NCBI RefSeq assembly: GCF_009601505.1
Contig: NZ_WITC01000120.1
Span: 1-64,000, forward strand
DNA: 64,000 bases
Direction of reading: 5' to 3'
DNA from: Sinorhizobium terangae
GTDB taxonomy: Bacteria; Pseudomonadota; Alphaproteobacteria; Rhizobiales; Rhizobiaceae
Within the stretch, counting starts at the first letter, position 1. Each line of letters starts with the position of its first letter. Under the pieces are notes generated by a model. It was not told the DNA's origin and made no database searches. It saw nothing but the letters and a program-made list of their open reading frames with translations. Position numbers and translations under genes: made by a program. Of this stretch, positions 1-7,713 are shown one piece after another.

Positions 1-19
1 GCGGCCCGACTGCCGAACA

Positions 20-1684
20 TTACATGTTCGGATAGACCGGGCCTTCGCCCCCTTGTGGCGGCACCCAGTTGATGTTCTGGTTCGGGTCCTTGATGTCGCA
101 GGTCTTGCAGTGCACGCAGTTCTGGGCGTTGATGACGAAGGTCGGCTTGCCGTCCTTCTCCACCCACTCGTAGACGGCGGCCGGACAATAGCGCGTCGAC
201 GGGCCAGCAAAGACGTCGTATTCCGACCGCTTCTGCAGGTCGGGGTCCTTCACCTGCAGGTGGATCGGCTGGTCTTCCTCATGGTTGGTGTTCGACAGGA
301 ACACCGAGGACAGGCGATCGAAGGTCAAGACGCCGTCTGGCTTCGGATAGTCGATCTTCTGGTGCTGTTCGGCCGGTTCCAGCGAGGCCGCGTCGGTCTT
401 GCCGTGCCGCAGCGTGCCGAAGAAGGAGAAGCCGAACAACTGGTTCGTCCACATGTCGAGGCCGCCGAGGGCGACGCCGACCGCGGTGCCGAACTTCGAC
501 CACAGCGGCTTGACGTTTCTCACCCGCTTCAGGTCCTGGCCGATGGCGCTGTCTCGCCAGCCGTGTTCGATCTCAATCGGCTCGTCATTGGCGCGGCCGC
601 TGGCGATCGCCTCGGCGAGCTTCTCCGCCGCCAGAATGCCCGACAGCACCGCATTGTGGCTGCCTTTGATGCGCGGCACGTTGACGAAGCCGGCCGAACA
701 GCCGATCAGCGCACCGCCGGGGAAGGACAGCTTCGGCACCGACTGGTAGCCACCCTCGGTGATGGCGCGCGCGCCATAGGAGAGGCGCTTGCCGCCCTCG
801 AAGGTGCCACGGATTGCCGGATGCGTCTTGAAGCGCTGGAATTCCTCGAACGGATGGAGATAGGGGTTCTTGTAATTGAGGTGGACGACGAAGCCGACGG
901 CGACGAGATTGTCCTCGAGGTGATAAAGGAAGGAGCCGCCGCCGGTCCTCATGTCAAGCGGCCAGCCGAAGGAATGCTGCACCAGGCCGGGCTTATGGTT
1001 TTCCGGCTTCACTTCCCAGAGTTCCTTCAGGCCGATGCCGAACTTCGGCACGTCGCGGCCCTCACCAAGCTTGAACTTGGCGATCAGCTGCTTGGCGAGC
1101 GAGCCGCGCACGCCCTCGCCGATCAGAGTGTATTTGCCAAGGAGCGCCATGCCGCGGGCGAAGTTCGGTCCCGGCTCGCCGGAGCGCTCGATGCCCATGT
1201 CGCCGGTGGCAACGCCGATCACGGCGCCCTCGTCGTTGTAGAGCACTTCCGTTGCGGCGAAACCCGGATAGATCTCGACGCCCAGGGCTTCTGCATGGGT
1301 GGCGAGCCAGCGACAGACGTTTCCGAGCGAGACGATGTAATTGCCATGATTGTTCATCAGGGGCGGCATCAGGAAATTCGGCAGGCGGATCGAGCCGGCG
1401 GGACCCAGGAACAGGAAATGATCGTCGGTGACTTCCGTCTTGAACGGATGGTCCGGCTCGTCTCGCCAGCCGGGCAACAGCCGGTCGATGCCGATCGGAT
1501 CGACGACGGCACCGGAGAGGATATGCGCGCCGACTTCGGCGCCCTTCTCGAGCACCACCACCGAAAGTTCCGGATTGACCTGTCTCAGCCGGATTGCCGC
1601 CGCGAGCCCTGCCGGTCCGGCGCCGACGATCACCACGTCGAATTCCATGCTCTCGCGTTCCGGCAGTTCCTGTCGTTCGGTCAT
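20..1684 (-). CDS. Electron transfer flavoprotein-ubiquinone oxidoreductase (ETF-QO)
   Basis: This membrane-associated flavoprotein passes electrons from reduced electron transfer flavoprotein to ubiquinone, linking acyl-CoA and other dehydrogenases to the respiratory chain. The N-terminus has the FAD dinucleotide motif GAGPAG (residues 21-26). The C-terminus carries the 4Fe-4S ligands as one cysteine near 500 followed by CVHCKTC (523, 526, 529), in the order expected for the family. The frame stays open upstream to 1810, but the ATG at 1684 is preceded by GGAGAG at about 7 bases and gives 554 aa, the usual family length. An ATG at 1690 is possible but sits too close to that Shine-Dalgarno. 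The stop lies 20 bases from the window edge, so any downstream partner is not visible. Confidence 0.95.
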   Translation of the reverse strand: MTERQELPERESMEFDVVIVGAGPAGLAAAIRLRQVNPELSVVVLEKGAEVGAHILSGAVVDPIGIDRLLPGWRDEPDHPFKTEVTDDHFLFLGPAGSIRLPNFLMPPLMNNHGNYIVSLGNVCRWLATHAEALGVEIYPGFAATEVLYNDEGAVIGVATGDMGIERSGEPGPNFARGMALLGKYTLIGEGVRGSLAKQLIAKFKLGEGRDVPKFGIGLKELWEVKPENHKPGLVQHSFGWPLDMRTGGGSFLYHLEDNLVAVGFVVHLNYKNPYLHPFEEFQRFKTHPAIRGTFEGGKRLSYGARAITEGGYQSVPKLSFPGGALIGCSAGFVNVPRIKGSHNAVLSGILAAEKLAEAIASGRANDEPIEIEHGWRDSAIGQDLKRVRNVKPLWSKFGTAVGVALGGLDMWTNQLFGFSFFGTLRHGKTDAASLEPAEQHQKIDYPKPDGVLTFDRLSSVFLSNTNHEEDQPIHLQVKDPDLQKRSEYDVFAGPSTRYCPAAVYEWVEKDGKPTFVINAQNCVHCKTCDIKDPNQNINWVPPQGGEGPVYPNM

Positions 1685-2000
1685 TCTCATGCTCTCCAGT
1701 GTCGTCGGTCTTCCGCCGGTTCTGTTCCCAAGCCAAATCATCCCCGTCATGGCAAATGCGGTCGGGCTTGTCGAGCCGGGATGCGACAGACAATCTCCGC
1801 ATTTGCGCATAACTTCATGAGTTTACCACACGTGCCTTATATTACTTAGACGTAAACGTAAACATTGGCGTCATCTTCGGCAGCTGAGACGGCTTGCTTT
1901 TGCCGCAACCGCGTGCGAGGAGGCCCGCCCTTCCCTTCCAACGCAACGCCGGAAAAACCGCGCACATTTTCCTCGGCCTGCTCAAGACACGGAGAAAGTC

Positions 2001-3323
2001 ATGGCATCCGCCCTCGGTCTCGATTTCGGCACAACCAATTCCGTGCTGGCATTGTCACAGGGTGCATCGACTCGCTCCGTCGTCGTCGAAAGCTCTACCG
2101 GCAAATCCGACACGACGCGGACGGCACTTTCGTTTCTGAAGAAAGCAGACCGCGGGCCGTTACAGATCGAAGCGGGACAGGCGGCGATCCGGGAATTCAT
2201 CGACAATCCCGGCGAATGCCGCTTCCTCCAGTCGATCAAGACCTTCGCAGCGAGCGCGGTGTTCCAGGGCACGCTGGTCTTCGCCAAGCGGCATGATTTC
2301 GAGGACCTCATGTATGCGTTCCTCGCGCGGCTGAGGGACTATGCCGGCAGCGAATGGAGCAACGAGCTGAAACGCATCGTCGTCGGGCGTCCGGTGCAGT
2401 TTGCGGGCGCAAACCCGGACGAGACGCTGGCACTCGAGCGTTACAATCGCGCCTTGGCACGCTTTGACTTTCCGGAAGTCCACTATGTCTACGAACCGGT
2501 CGCGGCCGCCTTCTATTTTGCACGAACGCTCGACAGGGACGCGACGGTGCTCGTCGCCGATTTCGGCGGTGGCACGACCGACTATTCAATCATCCGCTTC
2601 GAGAGCGAGGGCGGCCGGCTGACGGCGACGCCGGTCGGGCATTCCGGCGTCGGCATCGCCGGCGACCATTTCGATTTCCGCATCATCGACAATATCGTCT
2701 CGCCGCTCATCGGAAAGGGGAGTCTGTTCAAGAGCTTCGACAAGCTGCTTGAAGTGCCATCGAGCTACTACGCCAATTTCGGCCGCTGGAACCAGCTGTC
2801 GATCTTCAAGACGTTGAAGGACTTTTCCGAGCTGAAGAAACTTGTCCGGGCGAGCCTTGAGCCGGAAAAACTCGAAGCCTTCGTGGATCTGATCGAGCAC
2901 GACGAAGGTTACCCGCTCTACCAGGCGGTTTCGGCCACCAAGATGCGACTGTCGCAGGAGGAAGAAACCGAGTTCTTTTTTGCGCCGCTCGGCGAGCGGG
3001 CTCGCCGGACGGTTCGACGCGTCGACTTCGAGACCTGGATCGCGCCTGACCTTGCGCGCATCGAACAGGCGCTCGATGAGGTACTTGAAAAGACCGAGAC
3101 GGCGCCGGCAGCGATCGACAAGGTATTCCTTACGGGCGGCACGTCCTTCGTGCCGGCGGTAAGGCGAGTCTTCGACAACCGTTTCGACCGGTCAAAGATC
3201 GAAAGCGGCGGAGAACTCCTGTCGATCGCACATGGGCTAGCATTGATCGGCGAGCGGCAGGACATCGCGACCTGGACGGCTGAGCCGCTTGATGTCGCTG
3301 GACCGCTCACGCCGATCTGCTAA
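2001..3323 (+). CDS. Hsp70 family protein, YegD-like
   Basis: A 440-aa actin-fold ATPase related to DnaK. The phosphate-1 loop GLDFGTTNS is at residues 5-13, the phosphate-2 loop DFGGGTTDYS near 187, and the adenosine motif TGGTSFVPAV near 376. It ends soon after the ATPase domain, so it lacks the DnaK peptide-binding and lid domains. That is the architecture of E. coli YegD, a chaperone-like protein of unknown client. An AAGACACGGAGAAAGTC ribosome-binding region precedes the ATG. The uracil-DNA glycosylase-like gene starts 9 bp downstream, so the two are probably co-transcribed. The substrate is unknown. Confidence 0.88.
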   Translation: MASALGLDFGTTNSVLALSQGASTRSVVVESSTGKSDTTRTALSFLKKADRGPLQIEAGQAAIREFIDNPGECRFLQSIKTFAASAVFQGTLVFAKRHDFEDLMYAFLARLRDYAGSEWSNELKRIVVGRPVQFAGANPDETLALERYNRALARFDFPEVHYVYEPVAAAFYFARTLDRDATVLVADFGGGTTDYSIIRFESEGGRLTATPVGHSGVGIAGDHFDFRIIDNIVSPLIGKGSLFKSFDKLLEVPSSYYANFGRWNQLSIFKTLKDFSELKKLVRASLEPEKLEAFVDLIEHDEGYPLYQAVSATKMRLSQEEETEFFFAPLGERARRTVRRVDFETWIAPDLARIEQALDEVLEKTETAPAAIDKVFLTGGTSFVPAVRRVFDNRFDRSKIESGGELLSIAHGLALIGERQDIATWTAEPLDVAGPLTPIC

Positions 3324-3332
3324 GTTCGCCTC

Positions 3333-4217
3333 ATGATCCCGGCCAACCACCTTTCCCCGGCAGAGCTTGCCGCCCTTCTCGCCTTCCATGCGGATGCGGG
3401 CGTCGAATGGTTGTTGGAAGACGAAGCCGTCGACCGGTTCGCAGAGTTCGAGGCGATGAAGGCGAAGCGCGCTGAGGCGCGCAGCGCCCCGCAAAGCGCT
3501 CCGACGGGCACCGGCCAAAGGCAAGGTGCGGGAGCGCAGCAATCGGCACCCGCGCAGTCCCGCAGCGCCGCTCCCGCAGCACCGGCGGCCTCCCCTCCGT
3601 CGGTCGCGATTCCCGACGAGCAGGCCATTAAGGAGGCGCAATTCGCCGCGGAAACAGCGCGCTCGTTGCCGGAGCTCAGAACGGCAATGGAATCCTTCAA
3701 CCATTGCAACCTGAAAAACAGCGCCCGCAATCTCGTCTTCGCCGAGGGCGATCCCGCATCCGGGATCATGATCATTGGACCGATGCCCTATGCGGACGAC
3801 GATCGCGATGGTCAGCCATTCTCCGGCAGGCTGGGCGAGATGCTCGAGCGTATGCTTTTGGGAATCGGCCTCGCCCGGCAGGATGTGCTGCTGACCAATG
3901 TCGTACCTTGGCGTCCGCCGGGAAATCGCGTGCCTTCGGGCCGCGAAGCGGATATCTGCCGCCCCTTCATCGAGCGACAGATCGCACTCGCCGAGCCGAA
4001 GCAATTGCTGCTTCTCGGAAACTTCACGGCGCGCTTCTTCTTCGGCGGTGCCGATACGATCCATCAATTGCGCGGGGAATGGCGCGAGCTTTCCGCAGGC
4101 GGCCACCGTGTTCCGGCACTGGCAACCCTGCATCCCCAGGATCTCGTGACCGCTCCGGTCAACAAGCGGTTTGCCTGGCAGGATCTGCTCGTCTTCAAGG
4201 CGAAGATCAACGCCTAA
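3333..4217 (+). CDS. Uracil-DNA glycosylase family protein (family 4-like, divergent)
   Basis: A 294-aa protein with a variable, Ala/Pro/Ser-rich N-terminal third (to about residue 95) and a C-terminal UDG fold. Landmarks of the UDG superfamily are present: GQPFSGRLGEMLERML, TNVVPWRPPGNR, LLLLGNFTARFFFG and the late LATLHP motif. Family 4 enzymes normally have GE(A/G)PG as motif A and four cysteines for an iron-sulfur cluster. Here motif A reads GPMPY, the KCRPP cysteine is Trp (PWRPP), and only the cysteines of FNHCN and EADICRPF remain near the expected sites. A role in base-excision repair of uracil is the family inference, but activity and cluster binding are uncertain. Confidence 0.8.
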   Translation: MIPANHLSPAELAALLAFHADAGVEWLLEDEAVDRFAEFEAMKAKRAEARSAPQSAPTGTGQRQGAGAQQSAPAQSRSAAPAAPAASPPSVAIPDEQAIKEAQFAAETARSLPELRTAMESFNHCNLKNSARNLVFAEGDPASGIMIIGPMPYADDDRDGQPFSGRLGEMLERMLLGIGLARQDVLLTNVVPWRPPGNRVPSGREADICRPFIERQIALAEPKQLLLLGNFTARFFFGGADTIHQLRGEWRELSAGGHRVPALATLHPQDLVTAPVNKRFAWQDLLVFKAKINA

Positions 4218-4357
4218 CAAGTTCCGCGCCCATTCGTGAATAAATGGTGAAAAAAGCCATGCGAATTGCGCATGCCAGCGCCGCGTTTTAATGCGTTGCA
4301 AAATCGATGCTGCATCGCAATATGGGCATGTGGGAGGAATGGAAAAGGAAATGAACC

Positions 4358-4537
4358 ATGACTGCCCGCTTTCGTCCGATTCACAGCAGCTTTGAGACGC
4401 TCCGCCATGCCGGCGCCGCGCTGCGGACACCATTCAACAACTTCGGCACGGCAGCCAACGAGCAGATGACCGCGATCGGCCTTACCCGGACCACGCGCCG
4501 CCCGGCCCAGATCTACGCCGAATTCATCCAACGCTGA
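4358..4537 (+). CDS. Small hypothetical protein, 59 aa
   Basis: A 59-codon ORF with a good ribosome-binding site (AAGGAA, about 8 bases before the ATG). The product begins MTARFRPIHSSFETLR and contains EQMTAIGLTR, which resembles the LxDIGLxR core of DUF1127-type small proteins of rhizobia. It is basic and has no membrane segment. A second tiny ORF with an equally good ribosome-binding site follows 63 bp downstream on the same strand. No function is known. The similarity to DUF1127 is only by eye. Confidence 0.5.
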   Translation: MTARFRPIHSSFETLRHAGAALRTPFNNFGTAANEQMTAIGLTRTTRRPAQIYAEFIQR

Positions 4538-4600
4538 CGATCGCGCGGAGCATTCAGCTCCGCAACACGCGTTCTGGGATCGCAGAGAAGGAAAAGGGTC

Positions 4601-4756
4601 ATGTCAAAGCCGCTTCGCAGCATTTGGCTTCTGCTCGACACGATCTCCGACATCGGCACAGCCGTACGTGCCTCGCGCGAATACAGCCGCTTAAGTACAA
4701 TCAAGGACTCGCGGCGCGCTCACCGTGTTGCCGTCAGCCCGCTGCTACCGAACTAA
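4601..4756 (+). CDS. Small hypothetical protein, 51 aa
   Basis: A 51-codon ORF starting MSKPLRSIWLLLDTISDIG and ending in PLLPN. A strong purine-rich Shine-Dalgarno (GAAGGAAAAGGG) lies just before the ATG. The N-terminal stretch is amphipathic and hydrophobic, and the middle is basic (SRLSTIKDSRRAHR). It follows the 59-aa ORF on the same strand, and the two could form a small operon. I do not recognise a family. The case for coding rests on the ribosome-binding site and the pairing. Confidence 0.45.
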   Translation: MSKPLRSIWLLLDTISDIGTAVRASREYSRLSTIKDSRRAHRVAVSPLLPN

Positions 4757-4929
4757 TCCTTCTCCTGCTTCTTTTCGCCATCGACTGTCGCAATCGACAG
4801 CGTCAAAAGATTGCGATAAAGCCACACTCATTCCGATCCGCGGAGTGAGCTGGCGAACGTCCGATCGACCGCTCCTTCCCGGTGCCCCGGGCGTTTCTCC
4901 GCAACGGCTGAAGACGACGCCAGCAATGT

Positions 4930-5034
4930 CTACAGCGCCGCGCGTCTAATCAGACGCGCAAAGGACGCTGTAGCACTTTGAATTGCTGCATGTTTTTATC
5001 CTTAAATCGGGGACGATTTAAGGAAACATGCAGT
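4930..5034. repeat. RIME-like intergenic palindromic element, copy 1
   Basis: Two adjacent imperfect palindromes. The first is built on GCGCGTCT..AGACGCGC flanked by CTACAGCG..CGCTGTAG. The second has CTGCATG outer arms and CCTTAAATCG..CGATTTAAGG inner arms. The same two-palindrome layout recurs at 10409, 18302 and 61241, with half an element at 36392. This matches my memory of the Rhizobium-specific intergenic mosaic elements (RIME). Here the element ends immediately before the ribosome-binding site of the MFS gene. Confidence 0.75.
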
Positions 5035-5044
5035 AGGAGCGCCG

Positions 5045-6337
5045 ATGCTGGCCAGTCTCGCTTCCGTTTTCAGCCTGATGCTCTCCACCTTACTGATGAT
5101 GGTGGCTTTCGGGCTGCAAAGCTACGTCATTCCGGTGCGCTCCGTGGCTGAAAGCTGGTCCACGCTCACGGTCTCGATCTTCGCCACCGGATACACGCTC
5201 GGCTTCACGCTCTCCTGCATTGTCACACCGAGATTCGTGCTGCGCGTCGGGCATGTCCGCGTCTTTACGGCGTTGATCACTCTGCTCTCCATTGCCATCC
5301 TGATGTGCGGGCTCATCGTCGACTGGCGCGCCTGGATCGCCTTCCGGGCGATTTCAGGCTTTGCCATTTCAGGAAGCTATCTCGTCATCGAGAGTTGGCT
5401 CAACGAGCGTGTGACGAACGAAAACCGTGGTCTGCTCTTTTCGCTCTACCTCATCACAACCATGGTCGGGACCATCGGTGGCCAATATCTGGTACCGCTC
5501 GGCGATCCGACCAACACCTCGCTGTTCATTCTTTGCGGGGTTCTGTTTTCGCTAGCGCTGCTGCCGACGGCGCTTTCCTCCTCGCCCATGCCGGCGCCGC
5601 CGGCGCAGGCGAAGTTCGACATTCCGGGCCTGTTTCGCCGCTCGCCGGTGGCCGTCGTCGGCGGCGTTCTCGCAGGCGCGCTTTCCGGCGCCTGGCTCAA
5701 TCTCGGCGGCGTCTTCACGCAGAGGATCGGGCTTTCGACTGCCGAGGGCGCCACGCTGCTTGCGTCGCTGCTCACGGGCAGCGCACTCTCGCAGATACCG
5801 ATCGGCCGCGCTTCGGACCGAATGGACCGGCGCATCGTCATGGTCGGCTGCGGGATCGTCGGCGTCATCTCCTGCCTCGTCATGTCGGTGTCGATCGGCA
5901 ACAGCCCGACGGTGCTTTATCTCGTCGCCGCCTGCATCGGCAGCGTGCTCTTTCCGATCTATGCACTCAATGTCGCGCACGCCAACGATCTCGCCCGCCC
6001 GAACGAATACGTGGAAATCTCTTCGGGCCTGATGATCACGTATGGCATCGGTACCATTGCCGGACCGCTGATGGTGGGTCCGGTGATGGACCGCTTCGGT
6101 CCCGCGGCACTGTTCGTCGTTCTCGCCGTCTACTTCGCGCTTTACGGTGGTTATGCCGCCTGGCGCATTCTCAGGCGCGACCAGCACGTGGGGCTCGTCG
6201 CCAAGACCGACTTCCAGGCGACCACGGTCCTGCCGACGCCCGGTCCGGACGTGACGAGCCCGATCGCCCAGCAGGCGGATGCGGATGCGCTCATCAGCGA
6301 CGACACTGTTCCCATTTGGGAGAGGCAGCCGGAATAG
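5045..6337 (+). CDS. MFS transporter, YcaD-like
   Basis: A 430-aa major facilitator with about 12 predicted membrane segments spread over residues 5-395. A basic loop (LLTGSALSQIPIGRASDRMDRR is split here as SQIPIGRASDRMDRR) matches the MFS loop 2/8 signature GxxSDRxxRR. The C-terminal 45 residues are hydrophilic. AGGAG lies 6 bases before the ATG and directly abuts the RIME-like element. The profile resembles the YcaD subfamily, whose substrates are largely unknown. It converges with the DMT transporter gene, with 16 bp between the stops. Confidence 0.85.
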   Translation: MLASLASVFSLMLSTLLMMVAFGLQSYVIPVRSVAESWSTLTVSIFATGYTLGFTLSCIVTPRFVLRVGHVRVFTALITLLSIAILMCGLIVDWRAWIAFRAISGFAISGSYLVIESWLNERVTNENRGLLFSLYLITTMVGTIGGQYLVPLGDPTNTSLFILCGVLFSLALLPTALSSSPMPAPPAQAKFDIPGLFRRSPVAVVGGVLAGALSGAWLNLGGVFTQRIGLSTAEGATLLASLLTGSALSQIPIGRASDRMDRRIVMVGCGIVGVISCLVMSVSIGNSPTVLYLVAACIGSVLFPIYALNVAHANDLARPNEYVEISSGLMITYGIGTIAGPLMVGPVMDRFGPAALFVVLAVYFALYGGYAAWRILRRDQHVGLVAKTDFQATTVLPTPGPDVTSPIAQQADADALISDDTVPIWERQPE

Positions 6338-6353
6338 GGCTGGCGAGCAATCA

Positions 6354-7292
6354 TCAGCCTTGCGGCGTCACGTGCTTGCGAGCGCCCCTGCGCTCCAAAC
6401 CCAGTTGATGCTCGCGAAAGATGATGAAGATGCCGGCCGAGACAACGATTGCGGTGCCCGCCAACATGGTTCCCGTCGGCATGTCACCGAAGAGAAGATA
6501 GCCGACGGCAATACCCAGTACGATCGACGTGTACTCGAACGGCGCGATCGTCGACATGTCGGCGTGACGGTAGCTTTCCGTCAGCAGGATCTGTGCGACG
6601 CCTCCGCAGAAGCCGGCGACCATCAGCAGCAGAAAGGACGTCCACGACATTGCCGGCCAACCGAAGGGCAGTGTCGCAAGTGAAAACACCGACGCCGAGA
6701 GGGAGAAGTAAAGCACGATCGTGTGCGTTCGCTCGAACTTGACGAGCTTGCGCACCAGCACCATCGCCATCGCCCCAAGCGCCGCCGAAGCCAGTACCGC
6801 CGCTGCACCAAGCGCCTCGGACGAGCCGAACTCTCCATTCTTGAACAGCGTCAGCCGGGGCCAGGTGATGATCAGCACGCCCGTGAGCCCGATAACGACC
6901 GCTGACCACCGGTAGAGCCGCACAGTCTCGCGGAGAAAAACGGCGGCAAAGATGACGGCAAGCAGCGGCATCGCGTAGCCGATCGCGATCGCCTCCGGCA
7001 GCGGCAGGTGGACGAGCCCATAGAAGCCGCAGCTCATCGAAAGGATGCCGACAAAGCCGCGCGCCAGATGTCCTATCAGGTTCTTGGTCCTGAACGCATC
7101 ACGCACCTGGCCGCGAAGCGCCAGGAAAGCCAGGATCGGCACCATCGCAAAGGCGGAACGGTAGAAGGTAATTTGGCCGGTGGCGATGTCGTCACCGGCA
7201 GCCTTGATGCAAGTGGACATGCAAACGAAGATGACGACGGAAAGTACCTTGAACAGGATTCCCTTCATCGGGCTTTGGATGTCCGCATCCAT
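6354..7292 (-). CDS. DMT superfamily permease (EamA domains)
   Basis: About 312 aa with ten hydrophobic segments and two EamA repeats (roughly residues 10-145 and 160-295), the RhaT/YdcZ-like drug/metabolite transporter layout. Typical features are GFYGLVHLPLPEAIAIGYAMPL in the first half (cited in part: LPLPEAIAIGYAMPL) and EYTSIVLGIAVGYLLFGD in the second. Such proteins usually export small metabolites, and the substrate here cannot be told from sequence. The frame opens with a GTG at 7301. I prefer the ATG at 7292, which has GAAAAG at a suitable distance. An ATG at 7268 is also possible. Confidence 0.85.
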   Translation of the reverse strand: MDADIQSPMKGILFKVLSVVIFVCMSTCIKAAGDDIATGQITFYRSAFAMVPILAFLALRGQVRDAFRTKNLIGHLARGFVGILSMSCGFYGLVHLPLPEAIAIGYAMPLLAVIFAAVFLRETVRLYRWSAVVIGLTGVLIITWPRLTLFKNGEFGSSEALGAAAVLASAALGAMAMVLVRKLVKFERTHTIVLYFSLSASVFSLATLPFGWPAMSWTSFLLLMVAGFCGGVAQILLTESYRHADMSTIAPFEYTSIVLGIAVGYLLFGDMPTGTMLAGTAIVVSAGIFIIFREHQLGLERRGARKHVTPQG

Positions 7293-7713
7293 CAAACGCA
7301 CTTTTCAAATGCCGCCGGCCAATGCAGGAGAATTTCGGCCGAGGAAGACGCGGCAGAAAAGCCGCAGGAAGGTCGCGCTCACTCTAGCGATGCGGGGGCG
7401 GAATATGGATCAAATTTCTTGATGGCAAGCATTTTTTCGTGATGCGTCCGCCATCGCGGCTCGGGCTCTGCGAGATTTTTTAGCAAGCGCGAAAAAGTCC
7501 TTGCCGATTTAGTTCTTGTTAGTGACGCTTCTATAAACCACTGATCGATAAGGGAACGGGAAGAATACCGGAAGCCACGTCTTGTCCGCCGGAGTGCGGT
7601 CGCCGGCATCACAATGATGTGGCAAAGTTTCGCTTTTCGCCCCTTGGGCTTTTCACCATCACAGGCGCCCTTTACAAATCGAATGTACAACGAAGGCGCG
7701 AGCGAGACTGACC
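7293..7713. other. Intergenic region, divergent promoters
   Basis: About 420 bp between the divergent DMT permease and pepN. It presumably holds both promoters. I see no convincing small gene, no strong hairpin and no repeat shared with the rest of the window. Confidence 0.5.

Noticed and set aside
53-1849. Long plus-strand reading frame (about 598 codons) opposite ETF-QO
   Set aside because: It is the antisense shadow of a clear ETF-QO gene. In high-GC DNA the mirror frame often stays open, and the product shows no recognisable domain.
3237-4433. Minus-strand frame of about 398 codons over the UDG-like gene
   Set aside because: Opposes two well-supported genes. Its translation is low in complexity with no family features.
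4214-4531. Minus-strand 105-codon frame opposite the 59-aa small ORF
   Set aside because: No Shine-Dalgarno or recognisable features, whereas the plus-strand ORFs have good ones.
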